A DNA stretch of 64,000 nt. Source: Odontocerum albicorne (taxonomy: Eukaryota; Arthropoda; Insecta; Trichoptera; Odontoceridae). The stretch is taken from positions 45,286,197 through 45,350,196 of the forward strand of contig OX463848.1 in NCBI GenBank assembly GCA_949825065.1, in the 5' to 3' direction. Positions within the stretch are counted from its first letter, which is position 1. The number at the start of each line of letters is the position of its first letter. This document shows positions 31,450-42,133 of the stretch, piece by piece. The notes beneath the pieces are model-generated. The model worked only from the letters and a program-made list of their open reading frames with translations. It was not told the origin of the DNA and ran no database searches. Made by a program: the position numbers and the translations under genes.

Positions 31450-31876
31450 TAGGAATGGCCAACCCACGGCCCGCGGGTCACTAGCGGTCCGCCGCGCCTT
31501 TATGTGCGGCCCGCGGTCATATATAACGAATTAGGTTTATAATTTTTTTACCATACAAATATATTTACAAATGAATACCTTAGAATTCTAAGTCATTATA
31601 TTTCCATACAAATATATTTTGGTGTTGCTTCAATACACGTTTTCTCTTCATATCTAGTTGTAGTGTCGTTTTTTTTTCAGATTTACACTGATTGAATACT
31701 TTCTGTGTCAATCACTTACAAAAAATATTAACAAGTACTAATTTCGTTTCTGTTAAAGCCAGACATAGAAAGAAATATTTGAACAACATTTACAATTATT
31801 CTTATTTATGTGCGGCCCTTGGAAAATTTTAGGTCGTCAATGCGGCCCGTCGGGCAATTTGGGTTGGCCAGACCTG
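31450..31876. mobile_element. hAT-like non-autonomous element, 427 bp
   Basis: Ends TAGGAATGGCCAACCCAC and GGGTTGGCCAGACCTG are inverted copies (consensus CAGGxxTGGCCAACCC). The flanks ACCTAATA (31442-31449) and ACCTAATG (31877-31884) are an 8-bp target duplication with one change, as expected of hAT. Inside both ends, GCGGCCCGCGG and GCGGCCCGTCGGGC are G+C-rich; the middle is A+T-rich without a transposase frame. Confidence 0.75.
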
Positions 31877-32109
31877 ACCTAATGCAACATTTCGATTGTT
31901 CCAGTATTATGCGGAGTTGTATTATTAACACAGGAAGTGTCCATTGGGGATTAAACAAGAATACCTTTTATTATAAATTTTCGCCAGTAATTACAATACA
32001 ACGAAAATTTATTGAAAATATACTACAAAAATTATACGCCAAAACATATATTATATAGTGCACATGTCAGTGGAAGTCGTGGTAAAGGAAGACCGAGGAA
32101 AGGAAAGGA

Positions 32110-32515
32110 AAGGAAAGATGTTTGAATCGAGTCAGTAATATAATAATATAACGTGTTTCATTTCCTTTCCCATCAACCATCCCTTCTCTTTTCCTTTCCC
32201 ATCCAACATCCCTTCTCTTTTCCTTTCCCATCCACCATCCCTTTTCTTTTCCTTTCCCATCCACCATCCCTTCTCTTTTCCTTCCTCATACACAATCCCT
32301 TCTCTTTTCTTATGATTGATGATAGCTTACTTTTATTTTTACTGTGTATGTTGTTCAAAACTTTTGTACAGGTGAATAATGATAAGAATGTTTTTTTGCG
32401 ATCATGTAACTAACTTTATTTCATTTTATCTAGTTGATTGGAAGAGATTGCCACCTATCAAATATCTCACCAGATCGTTTTACAATGAAGTGTTAAATAA
32501 ATGTTTTGAATGAAA
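32110..32515 (+). mobile_element. LINE-J 3' UTR, second copy
   Basis: AATATAACGTGTTTCATTTC, GATTGATGATAGCTTACTTT, GCGATCATGTAACTAACTTT, CTAGTTGATTGGAAGAGATT and AGTGTTAAATAAATG match 27398-27712 in order. The only large difference is an expanded minisatellite where the first copy has a single block. No coding part is present. Confidence 0.75.
32162..32310. repeat. 29-bp polypyrimidine minisatellite, 5 units, within the LINE-J 3' UTR
   Basis: Unit TTTCCCATCCACCATCCCTT plus CTCTTTTCC. Units start at 32166 and 32195 and continue. LINE-J at 27430-27470 has just one such block, so this array grew within the element. Confidence 0.9.
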
Positions 32516-32640
32516 TAAATTTAAAAAGTCAGAGAAATCGTAGAAGCTGTATCGATATATATGTGTGTCGCGATGGGAAAGTCTGGCGTTCTCTCATCTC
32601 TGTCTACTCCGATAGAGAAATGGCGGGATGGTGTGTATGT

Positions 32641-32917
32641 ACGTTACTTAGATGAGTCGTACTCGCAGTATCTCCCGGAACTGTTAAAAAAATGTCGTGC
32701 ACCGCCGTCCTCTGCCGCCACAGTCTGCGTCTCTAGACTGCACCGCCTTATCTCTCTTGCACGGCACGAGTTGGTCCTTTCTGGCCTTCTTCCTGCTTCA
32801 GGGTCCTCAATCCTCATTGCAACCGCGTTTAGCGTGGCATATGGCATCGTGAAGCGCCTATCTCAGGAGGAGAATGATTTATTTTATAGGTGTATACAAC
32901 TGGGATATATAAACTAA
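32641..32917 (+). other. G+C-rich patch with an open frame of unknown nature
   Basis: The frame from 32561 stays open to 32917 (118 codons), but its first 27 codons are RTE-A 3' UTR. The remaining part (YLDESYSQYLPELLKKCRAP, then RLHRLISLARHELVLSGLLP) is unrecognised. It is G+C-rich at 32660-32870, and a 67-codon minus frame overlaps it. It could be part of an exon or of an unfamiliar LINE. Confidence 0.25.
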
Positions 32918-33134
32918 TGCTTTGCACAACTGGGATCAAGCAGCAGATAGGACAAATGTCATATAACTGTCGCTGGTTATCAGATACCCAAAATAGAAAG
33001 AAGACGCTGATAAACTGCAAGTCCTGAATCTCTTACATGACCTTACATGCAATAGGATATGCCCATTACAAATTGGCTTATATAGTCATCTCCGGTGGCA
33101 TCAACGTCAAGTACTCTGATCCTCCCAATTTGTT

Positions 33135-33708
33135 TATACTAAAGAAAATGTAGCATGACCCCTGTAACGTTTCACAAATTTGCCCCAATGCAACCTTGTA
33201 ACGACGTTCAGTAATTTTAATTATTTTATCAACTTTAATATAAGCCTCGATTTTAATAAATAGCAAGTTATTAAGGTAAATGCATTACATAAAACTAACA
33301 ATAATAACAAATTAATACATTTTAAAACAAATTAACAAAAATATGTAAGTTTGTTAAAATCAAATAATATTTGGCGACGTTCGCCAAAAGTCACCACGTT
33401 AGTCTGCATTGGCTAGGGATGGGCTATACGATAGTTGGATTTTCGATTTTTTTATACATAAAATTAAATGTTCGTAATTAGTATTAATTCATAGTGGATC
33501 TTGGTCTATTTAAAGATAGATGCAAATCATACCATACATTAGAAAGTCAGTATAATTAAAATTAGGAATTAAAACGTCAGTTTAGAGAAAAACTATTTTT
33601 CGATTTATAAAAAAACGATTTGATTTGTAAAAAAATGATTTTACCCCATCCCATTGAGACATGACATTTCAAACGTCACCGGGACCATGCTACATTTTAT
33701 TGAGTATA
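33135..33708. mobile_element. 574-bp TIR element (TACTTGAG MITE), copy 2
   Basis: Aligns along its length to 8765-9338, with scattered substitutions. The left end TATACTAAAGAAAATGTAGC and right end GCTACATTTTATTGAGTATA are inverted repeats. TA flanks fit a Tc1/mariner-type target. Confidence 0.8.
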
Positions 33709-33884
33709 GTGTCTTCTATTATACTCGTCACGGTACGTCAATGGGAATTCATTCATTACTATGGAGCATCTTCGGTTCATTAAAGAGTATGAGATTTTTA
33801 AAAATTTATTAATTAATATATTTTTTAATGACAAGGAAATATACAATAAAAATATAGCAGAAGTTAAAAGACATACATTTTATT

Positions 33885-34094
33885 GTAATTTATTTAGAAA
33901 AAACACTGTTTATTCCACTTGAGATAACAGTATAACCCTACCGGTTTCAAGGTTTTTACAAACGAGTCTTGTTTGTGCTTCGCTGCTGATGAGGTGTAGA
34001 CCTTGAAACCGGTAAGGTTATACCGTTGTCTAAATTGGAAGAAAAAGACTAAACCAATTGAAATGTCTTTAAACCTTCACAGTGTTAATGCCCT
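33885..34094. mobile_element. Foldback element, most complete copy
   Basis: Left arm TTGTAATTTATTTAGAAAAA, ACACTGTTTATTCCACTT, AACCCTACCGGTTTCAAGG; right arm CCTTGAAACCGGTAAGGTTA, AATGTCTTTAAACCTTCACA. The arms pair around a short centre with TTGTTTGTGCTTCGCTGC. It shares blocks with 9540, 13990 and 19924. Confidence 0.75.
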
Positions 34095-34388
34095 TATATT
34101 GGATTGAAAAATATAAAAGGACTACTGATTATGGCATTATCTTGTGCAACATTTCATATTGAAATCTGCGCTGACGAAAATTAAAGAAAAAAAATACGAG
34201 AATAGTTTTTTTAATTTTTGACATTTATGAAATAAATATGTAAATTCAAAATAAGTACAAATATTCTTAATTAGGTACCTATTGGAATCATAGATATGTC
34301 GAAGTAACAAACAAATAGCAGTAGTAAAGGGGTCTATTTTTGCTGTCGTCAACACCCAAATATTTTTTTTATTGAAACTATCGGCCCT

Positions 34389-34432
34389 TAGAAAAATCAA
34401 ATCGACCCCAGGGGGTCGATTTGATTTTTCTA
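34389..34432. repeat. Perfect 21-bp hairpin with a 2-base loop
   Basis: TAGAAAAATCAAATCGACCC and its partner GGGTCGATTTGATTTTTCTA pair exactly (34389-34409 with 34412-34432). The flanks TCGGCCCTT and GGATATTGACC are not obviously repeated. It may be the fused ends of an inverted-repeat element. Confidence 0.85.
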
Positions 34433-34479
34433 GGGGATATTGACCACTTTGGGAACTCTTGCCCTAGATTCAGTTACTT

Positions 34480-34645
34480 CAATAGCATGCACTTGTCTGC
34501 CAATCCGGAGGTTGCGGGTTCGATCCCCGCTGGAACTCAGATTTAAAAAAATTGGATTCCAGTCTGGATTTAACTTAGGGCCTATTAAAACTACTTTCTG
34601 GATGGTTAAAAGATATTGCCACGTGGCAATAAGCTCGCCAGGTTT
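34480..34645 (+). mobile_element. SINE-1, nearly complete
   Basis: CTGCCAATCCGGAGGTTGCG, box B GGTTCGATCCC, TGGATTCCAGTCTGGATT, TTAGGGCCTATTAAAACT, and tail GATATTGCCACGTGGCAATA, AGCTCGCCAGGTT. The first 20 or so bases, with box A, are replaced by unrelated sequence. High similarity to 12578 suggests recent activity. Confidence 0.8.
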
Positions 34646-34839
34646 TTTTAACGGGATTGATGTGAATTCAATCCGGATGCACTCGTATTAAGTAGAGTGA
34701 AAAAATATTTTTGGGTATATAATCACGTATCTAAACTTCACTCACAGTTTGTCAATGCCATTGTATGGCGAAACAGCGGTCACTGAATAAATAAAGCATT
34801 TTATTTTCGTCATTATAAATGGACTTTTATTTATTTTAT

Positions 34840-35420
34840 GCATGTAAAGGAAATGTTGAGAGCTGTATGAGAGTGTATGCATGTAAAGGAAATGGTGAGA
34901 GCTGTATGAGAGTGTATGAATATGTAAAGGAAATGGTGAGAGCTGTATGAGAGTGTATGAATGTAAAGGAAATGGTGAGAGCTGTATGAGAGTGTATGAA
35001 TGTAAAGGAAATGGTGAGAGCTGTATGAGAGTGTATGAATGTAAAGGAAATGGTGAGAGCTGTATGAGAGTGTATGAATGTAAAGGAAATGGTGAGAGCT
35101 GTATGAGAGTGTATGAATGTTAAGGAAATGGTGAGAGCTGTATGAGAGTGTATGAATGTAAAGGAAATGGTGAGAGCTGTATGAGAGTGTATGAATGTAA
35201 AGGAAATGATGAGAACTGTATGAGAGTGTATGAATGTAAAGGAAATGGTGAGAACTGTATGATAGTGTATGAATGTAAATGAAATGGTGAGCGCTGTATG
35301 AATTGTAAAGGAAATGGTGAGAGCTGTGTGAGAGTGTATGAATGTAAAGGAAATGGTGAGCGCTGTATGAATGTAAAAGAAATGGGGAGAGCTGCATGCG
35401 AGTGTATGAATGTAAAGGAA
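34840..35420. repeat. 39-bp minisatellite, about 15 units
   Basis: Unit ATGTAAAGGAAATGGTGAGA plus GCTGTATGAGAGTGTATGA; variation increases towards 35200-35420. Since 39 is a multiple of three, two minus frames stay open throughout, one of 237 codons (34831-35544) with a 13-residue repeat (HFLYIHTLSYSSH). Such a peptide is low-complexity, and the frame has no recognisable unique domain. Confidence 0.95.
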
Positions 35421-35425
35421 ATGAA

Positions 35426-36500
35426 AGATATGTGGTACGAAAAAAGATAAAAAGCCCAAAAATCTCTTCCTTTTTCAGAGCTGCAGTTTCCATAGGAAAA
35501 ATACTATATTTATAGGGGGAAATAACATATGCAACCATTTTCAAATCTTCATCAAAATCGATCCACAGTGTTACAGTTAGATCATGTTTATACGAGTATC
35601 ATCTGTAAAGGAATATTCCTGTACTTGCCGAGATCAGCTGAAGGATCTACAAGAAGTTACAACCAATACTCGCAGTTCTTTACGTCCGTCTTCCTTATAA
35701 GGCCCTGCGACATGGCATAGCATTCTTTATCGTCTCGCGAATAGAATTATATTTCTAGAAAATAAAATAAGAAATCTGATCGTTGTTGAGTTTTTATTGC
35801 ATTTTTTGATTCGCAATGGCATTTCCTCGTCTGCTGCTTGGACCGCGTGCCATTATTGCAAAATCACCAATTGTCACTAATTGAAAGGATGTCGACGATT
35901 TTGAAAATGTCAAGTATGTGAGGTGCCTTAGATGGATCGACAATATATCAGATGGTTGTATGGGTTGATTATATATTTATGATTACCAATCAGCCTAGCA
36001 GGTGCATTGGAAATAGACTGGAGTCTAGATATTAGCTAATTAGGCAGACCAGAATTAAAGTTTAGAGTTAACTCCTAAATTCTGATGGTAAGGAGATCTA
36101 TATACACGTATTGTAAGATCCATAAGACGAATTGGAAAATAAGTTAGTTCAGTTTGCAGTATTCATTGAATGCAAGTATGAAATAAAGATAGTTTAACAG
36201 CATCACCCATTAATTGCTAGTTAAATGTGAAATATAGTAACAATATTTGCATATTATTGCGAATTCGTTTCTCGCCAGTAACGGGTCGTCGGCCTCGCGA
36301 CTTGTCGGGCCCGTTAAACTTATGTTACGTTATATGTACATTTTATTATATGTTAATTAATTCTAAAGGTCGTTTTTATGGGATTATTTTCTTAAAAACA
36401 TTAATTTAATTAACTAAGCTTTTAATCAGAGCCGACAGGAAATGTTCGAGTTTATTATGTAACTCTTGGCGTACTTTACAAATACACACAATCCGATGAC
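35426..36500. other. Unannotated stretch
   Basis: No recognised gene or element across about 1 kb; A+T-rich with modest unique sequence. Octamer TACGAGTA at 35591. Confidence 0.4.
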
Positions 36501-36502
36501 GA

Positions 36503-36700
36503 CTAACGCGGTAAGACGCTTGTCTCCCAGCCCGGAGGTTGAGGGTTCAAATCTGGTAGGAAACCAAATTAAAAATAAAGATCGAAGACTGGTTTTTATT
36601 TAAGTACTCTTCAACATCTTTCTGGTTGCTTTAAAAAAATGCCACATGGCAATAATTACTGTATACAACGAAAGTTTAATACAACGTACAATCAAATGTC
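36503..36700 (+). mobile_element. SINE-1, nearly complete
   Basis: GGTAAGACGCTTGTCTCCCA, box B GGTTCAAATCT, GACTGGTTTTTATTTAAGT, CATCTTTCTGGTTGCTTT, GCCACATGGCAATAATTACT and ACAACGAAAGTTTAATACA. The GCCCGCCAGG block of the tail is deleted. Confidence 0.75.
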
Positions 36701-36769
36701 ACGTAGGGGTAGGTAGAGGGAATTGACGTGCTATTATACAATATATTTTTCAATCAACAATCATACCAA

Positions 36770-36930
36770 CACGCCATTTATCTCTCGGGGTAGGCAGAGA
36801 GCACAGAACGCCACACTTCCTATCTCAACACAAATTTCTCGTCTCTTCTACATATATACACCTTTTCAAACAACTTCTATGATTTCTCTCTCTGGCTTTC
36901 TGTGTTTCGTATTTTAAGTAAAACAGTCTG
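36770..36930 (-). mobile_element. RTE-A LINE 3' UTR
   Basis: GCCATTTATCTCTCGGGGTA, GGCAGAGAGCACAGAACGCC and AACTTCTATGATTTCTCTC are the antisense 3' end of RTE-A. The coding tail is missing. Confidence 0.65.
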
Positions 36931-37340
36931 AATGTTCTCAGATCAGAGAAAGATGCCTCGGACAATGAATACTTAAAGTGATGTCAATAAAAACACCATG
37001 CCAAGTGTAACATACAACCTTGACCACTGCAAAGTTTGTTGTCTTGTAGCTGAAGATTGAAGGGCAATAAAGGTATTTTACGATATTAATCCCACACTTA
37101 AGGCAATCTAAGTAATATATCAGCCGAGGCTACGGAGGTGACGAACAACTTTATTTTTATGACTTCGTTATCAGAAAAGAAAATGGAATTTATATTGGGC
37201 CATTAATCTTAAATGTACAACTGTTCGAGAGTGGACTAGAGTCTAAGGAGAGGAATCTAGCTATTTCCAGTCTGTATGGGAAGGGCCTGGATTCAAATAT
37301 TTTTCTTTAGATTTCTTCTTTTATCAGGTGGTGAATGACT
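36931..37340. other. Unannotated stretch before the 23-bp satellite
   Basis: No recognised element. Confidence 0.4.
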
Positions 37341-38919
37341 CTATCGCATACTAGCATATTACACTATCGCATACTGGCATATTACACTATCGCATACTAG
37401 CATATTACACTATCGCACACTAGCATATTACACTATCGCATACTAGTATATTACACTATCGCATACTAGCATATTTCACTATCGCATACTAGCATATTAC
37501 ACTATCGCATACTAGCATATTACACTATCGCATACTAGCATATTACACTATCGCACACTAGCATATTACACTATCGCATACTAGTATATTACACTATCGC
37601 ATACTAGCATATTTCACTATCGCATACTAGCATATTACACTATCGCATACTAGCATATTACACTATCGCATACTAGCATATTACACTATCGCATACTAGC
37701 ATATTACACTATCGCATACTAGCATATAACACTATCGCATACTAGCATATTACACTATCGCATACTAGCATATTACACTATCGCATACTAGCATATAACA
37801 CTATCGTATACTAGCATATTACACTATCGCATACTAGTATATTACACTATCGCATACTAGTATATTACACTATCGCATACTAGCATATTACACTATCGCA
37901 TACTAGCATATTACACTATCGCATACTAACATATTACACTATCGCATACTAGTATATTACACTATCGCATACTAGTATCTTATACTATCGCATACTAGCA
38001 TATAACACTATCGCATACTAGCATATTACACTATCGCATACTAGTATATTACACTATCGCATACTAGCATATTACACTATCGTATACTAGCATATAACAC
38101 TATCGCATACTAGCATATTACACTATCGCATACTAGTATATTACACTATCGCATACTAGCATATTACACTATCGCATACTAGCATATAACACTATCGCAT
38201 ACTAGCATATTACACTATCGCATACTAGCATCTTACACTATCGCATACTAGTATATTACACTATCGCATTCTAGCATATTACACTATCGCATACTAGCAT
38301 ATAACACTATCGCATACTAGCATCTTACACTATCGCATACTAGCATATTACACTATCGCATACTAGCATATTACACTATCGCATACTAGCATATTACACT
38401 ATCGCATACTAGCATATTACACTATCGCATACTAGCATATTACACTATCGTATATTAGCATATAACACTATCGCATACTAGCATATTACACTATCGTATA
38501 CTAGGATATTACACTATCGCATACTAGCATATTACACTATCGCATACTATCATATTACACTATCGCATACTAGCATATAACACTATCGCATACTAGCATA
38601 TTACACTATCACATACTAGCATATTACACTATCGCATACTAGCATATTACACTATCGCATACTAGCATACAACACTATCGCATACTAGCATATTACACTA
38701 TCGCATACTAGCATATAACACTATCGCACACTAGCATATTACACTATCGCATACTAGCATATTACACTATCGCATACTAGCATATAACACTATTGTATAC
38801 TAGCATATTACACTATCGAATATTATACTATCGCATACTAGCATATTACACTATCGCATACTAGCATATTACACTATCGCATACTAGCATATTACACTAT
38901 CGCATACTAGCATATTACG
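37341..38919. repeat. 23-bp satellite, 69 units
   Basis: Unit CTATCGCATACTAGCATATT plus ACA. One unit near 38810 lacks 8 bp; counting it, the span fits 69 units. Variant units (CACACTAG and ATTTCAC) recur 138 bp apart near the left end, showing a six-unit duplication. Units with ATAACA in place of ATTACA are scattered from 37720 onward. Confidence 0.95.
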
Positions 38920-39319
38920 CAAAATTTTACACTTTTTCATTTGCAAATTACTCGGTGCGACCAGATTTATCAGATGTCCTTATTTAAAAAAAAAAATTAT
39001 CCACTTTGCACGGATTTCTCCTGTTACACAAAGAGGGTCTGCTTCTAGCGTTAGCTTATTCGTTAGGAATAATATCAGCCAGGATTCTTCTCATACTGCT
39101 AGGCGGTGCCGAGAATATATCAACAGTGTCATTCAGTTGGTTCAATATTATTGACGTTTAAGAGATTATTGAAAAAAAAAACACTCAGAATATTCTTTCA
39201 TCGTAATTTTTCTTTGATTCTCTTCTTTATCCTCGGAAAAATTTCTTACCTCTAATTCTATCATTATTGATAGATATTAATCATATCTTTTTTTTTACTT
39301 AAATTTAAACAATTATCTA

Positions 39320-39450
39320 TTTTTTTGTAAAATCTGGCTTGGATTAAAACAGTTTGAGCTGGTTGGTTGGAATAATTTACTGTATAGCAATAAACTCGCC
39401 AGATGAACCATGTTTGACCATGTACACAAGAAAATGTAATAAATAAATAT
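39320..39450 (+). mobile_element. SINE-1 tail
   Basis: TGGCTTGGATTAAAACAG, GAGCTGGTTGGTTGGAATAA, CAATAAACTCGCCAGATGAA, ending AATGTAATAAATAAATAT. No head. Confidence 0.6.
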
Positions 39451-39477
39451 ATAATATGGATCAACTCCGTGGCCTAC

Positions 39478-39690
39478 CTGTATTGTATTGTACTTTCACT
39501 ATACACAGCACAACCTGGCGGACTTATTGCCATATGGTGTAATCTCTTTTAACAATCCACAAATTTGTCAAATAAGCCTTAACTGAAAACTAGACTGGAA
39601 TCCTTTCAAACGAAATCTAAGTCCCAACGAGAATCTGATCCTCAACCCTCGGGCTGGAAGAGAGTCGTCTTACCAATTAGGTAGCGTCTG
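39478..39690 (-). mobile_element. SINE-1, near full length, minus strand
   Basis: Antisense order: TTGTACTTTCACTATACACA, GCACAACCTGGCGGACTTAT, AATAAGCCTTAACTGAAAAC, TAGACTGGAATCC, antisense box B GGAACC-like (GAATCTGATCC), then GTCGTCTTACCAATTAGG. It is moderately diverged. Confidence 0.7.
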
Positions 39691-39801
39691 TCTTCCAGTC
39701 CGTAGTTAATTTATCGTTGGTACTTTAAAAAAAAAAGGATTTCTATTCTGGATTCCAGTTAAGACCTCTTTAACGTATTTCTTGAATTCCATCGTATAAA
39801 C

Positions 39802-40233
39802 CAGTGCTTCGCAACCTTTTCTCACCTACGACACACCAAAATTCTTCCTAGAATTCCGCGGCACACCAAAAGCTAAAATATATAGGTATTAAATTGATAC
39901 ACAAATTTTACAATAAATTTTTGTCGCATAAGGGTCATTTTTCTTTGTCTATGACTAATTTGGTGCGGCCATGGTGTGTACAAAGCACACTACGCAATTT
40001 TCAACAGTTTGCATCAGGCGCTGGTGGACCATTGAAAAATGATTTAGTTATAATAATTATTCTATACTAAATTTTGAAAAAATAGACAATATTATGAAAA
40101 ATAATTTGTCATTGTGTATTAAATACATAATGAAAAATTGTAAAATGTCAAATACATTGAATTTGACCGCGGCACACCTGTATCCGGCTCACGGCACACC
40201 AGTGTGTCACGGCACACCGGTTGCGGAGCACTG
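39802..40233. mobile_element. hAT-type non-autonomous element, 432 bp, with perfect 8-bp target duplication
   Basis: Ends CAGTGCTTCGCAACC and GGTTGCGGAGCACTG are inverted repeats with one mismatch. GTATAAAC lies directly on both sides (39794-39801 and 40234-40241), the 8-bp duplication typical of hAT transposition. Inside, GCGGCACACC and related blocks repeat near both ends. No transposase frame. It sits inside a SINE-1 copy. Confidence 0.9.
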
Positions 40234-40479
40234 GTATAAACCCATAAGGTTGTACTGTACATAACGAATATACCTTGTACCGAAGAGGGATGATTGATGA
40301 CCATGGTGAATGGTGATTATGATCCCCAGAATTGAAGTAACGACCGATGAGAAGCAGCTTACGGTCCTTGAAGATTGATAAATAATTGATTGATTGACAC
40401 GATCGTCGACCAATGAACGATTCTGCTATGGATGTCGAAAGGAAAAAGAAAGCGGTACCAAATATTAACTTTAAAAAAC

Positions 40480-40560
40480 ACTTGAATACGCGCAGCACAA
40501 CGTGGCGAACTTATTGCTATGAAGAAGTTTCCCACGACCAATCAGAAAAAAAACCCCATT
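40480..40560 (-). mobile_element. SINE-type tail fragment
   Basis: GCGCAGCACAACGTGGCGAA, CTTATTGCTATGAAGAAGTT and TCCCACGACCAATCAG are an antisense SINE tail. Related stretches lie at 52108 and 60272. Confidence 0.55.
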
Positions 40561-40678
40561 AAATGGTCTGTATGTGAAAAAATATACTTCACTGATATAC
40601 TTTTATTACTTCTTTTGGTCATAACTGGAAATTTATATATTTACTTCCAATTACACATATAAAAGTTCATCATTATTG

Positions 40679-41120
40679 TCAACCAGGGCCGATCCACTGC
40701 TGGATGAAGGTCTCCCCAAGTTGACTCCAAATAGTTCGGTATTTTGCTAGTTGATGCCATGTGATGCTGCCATGCTTCCTGATTTCATCTATCCAGCGTG
40801 CTTTCGGTCTTCTCCTGGGCTTCTTTATGCCTCTTGGGTACCATTGGATTATTTCAGATGTCCATCGGGAGTCTGACATTCTGGCTACGTGTCCGGCCCA
40901 TTGCCACTTCATTCTTTTGCACACCTTTATAACGTCTTCTACCTTTGTAATATTGCGAATCCAGGTGTTTCGTTTACGGTCTCTTTTAGTATATCCCAAC
41001 ATGCATCTCTCCATGTCCCTTTGTGCGGTCTGGAGCTTTTGTATGTTCTTTACTGTGAGCGTCCATGTCTCGCAGCCATACGTAAGTACTGGGAGAATAC
41101 ACTGGTTGTAGACCCTTCGC
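40679..41120 (-). mobile_element. RTE-E LINE C-terminal tail, open frame
   Basis: The minus-strand frame (41200-40679, 173 codons; LINE-like from about 41120) reads LKRRVYNQCILPVLTYGCET, WTLTVKNIQKLQTAQRDMER, then MKWQWAGHVARMSD and PKARWIDEIRKHGS, ending IQQWIGPG. All blocks of an RTE-clade C-terminus are present in order: YNxxxLPxxxYGCExWTLT, LxxxQRxMER, KWxWAGHVARM, RRPxxRWxDEI. No frameshift in 440 bp makes it the freshest LINE tail in the window. It is 5'-truncated. Confidence 0.85.
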
Positions 41121-41760
41121 TTCAAGGATATATAAAGTTTAAAGATAGTGATATACAAAAAACAAGAAATATTTGTTAAGCCGAAACAATTACCTCTCAT
41201 TATTAAGAAATATTAAAATACTTTATTAAAAAATATTTTTGGAAGTGTTGAATGTGTCAATATCCGAGACTATATTCAAAAGAGACAGCTCGTGATACAA
41301 AAGAAAAGCACTTGGCAGATTAGTTCTACATTTGGTTAGTTCTACAAGGTCGCCAGTTCAACGTACTCGAAATATGTCCGCGTATTTTTCATTGCATTTC
41401 TCAGAACACTACCAGAAATGTTCATCGACATTTTATCCTCAATTAGCTCAGTTATTGGTATGTCAGTGTCCGGTACCTCCTCTGCATGGGTGACAAAACT
41501 AATTTTGTTCTTAGAAATCCTTTGTGTCACTTTGTGTCTATCGTTCTGTATTGATATTAATTAGCATTTCATAATAAAGAGAACCGTCTATGTTGGTATA
41601 ATCTATATTTTTTTTTACCTTTTAGCGGAATGGTTCTAGTGGGACGTGTTTATGATTTTGATTGTTTGGTATTTAAATAAAATACGTCAATTAGCAATGC
41701 GGAAAGAGAGAGTGAATGAATGTTTTATTAATCGGTAAGTGGGTATTTATACATTTCAGA
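41121..41760. other. Unannotated stretch with a minus open frame
   Basis: A 62-codon minus frame at 41530-41342 (EEVPDTDIPITELIEDKMSM, ending FEYVELATL) has ordinary protein-like composition, unlike the repeat-derived frames, but I do not recognise it. It might be an exon or a transposon fragment. Confidence 0.25.
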
Positions 41761-41839
41761 ATGGGCGCGGGAGTGCGCCCGCGATATATTTTTATCTCGC
41801 TTCTGTGCGTGCCGAAATGGTCGATTGCAGTATTGCAGA

Positions 41840-41969
41840 CATCGCAAATAGTATTGTGGGTAAACAATTTGTTTGCGGGATCGGCGAGACAGCGTGATGC
41901 GTTCTCTTTCTACTGTGGAATGCATCGTAAATAGTATTGTGGCTAAACAATTTGTTTACGGGACTGGCG
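41840..41969. repeat. 83-bp imperfect direct repeat, about 1.5 units
   Basis: CATCGCAAATAGTATTGTGG at 41840 recurs as CATCGTAAATAGTATTGTGG at 41923, each followed by TAAACAATTTGTTT and a GGGAxxGGCG stretch. CpG-rich surroundings. Confidence 0.75.
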
Positions 41970-42133
41970 CGACGTCCGGCCGCGTCAATGTTTTGGTATG
42001 TGACCTTTGGACATATCCAAAGGTCGTTTCGTCGGTCGTTGACCGTATGTGTTGACAATATTCAGCGATGACCGTGGTTCCTACAACCTCATATTAAGGA
42101 AACTTAGACGATGGCAAGGAAGGAAATAAATAT

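Larger units (their letters stand above)
32040..32640 (+). mobile_element. RTE-A LINE tail, interrupted by LINE-J
   Basis: 32040-32105 carries GTCAGTGGAAGTCGTGGTAA and GAAGACCGAGGAAAGG. 32520-32640 resumes with AAGTCAGAGAAATCGTAGAA, GATGGGAAAGTCTGGCGTTC and TCCGATAGAGAAATGGCGGG. The two parts adjoin in intact RTE-A copies, so the intervening LINE-J sequence is a later insertion. Confidence 0.7.
39464..40275 (+). mobile_element. SINE-1 host copy broken by two insertions
   Basis: Fragments of one plus-strand SINE-1: head start CTCCGTGGCCTA near 39465, body TGGATTCCAGTTAAGACCTC near 39750, and tail CCCATAAGGTTGTACTGTAC near 40240. They are separated by a minus-strand SINE and a hAT element. The hAT junction is exact; the SINE junction is less clear. 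Confidence 0.55.

Noticed and set aside
40761..41179. Plus-strand ORFs of 96-116 codons
   Set aside because: Antisense shadows of the RTE-E LINE tail read on the minus strand.
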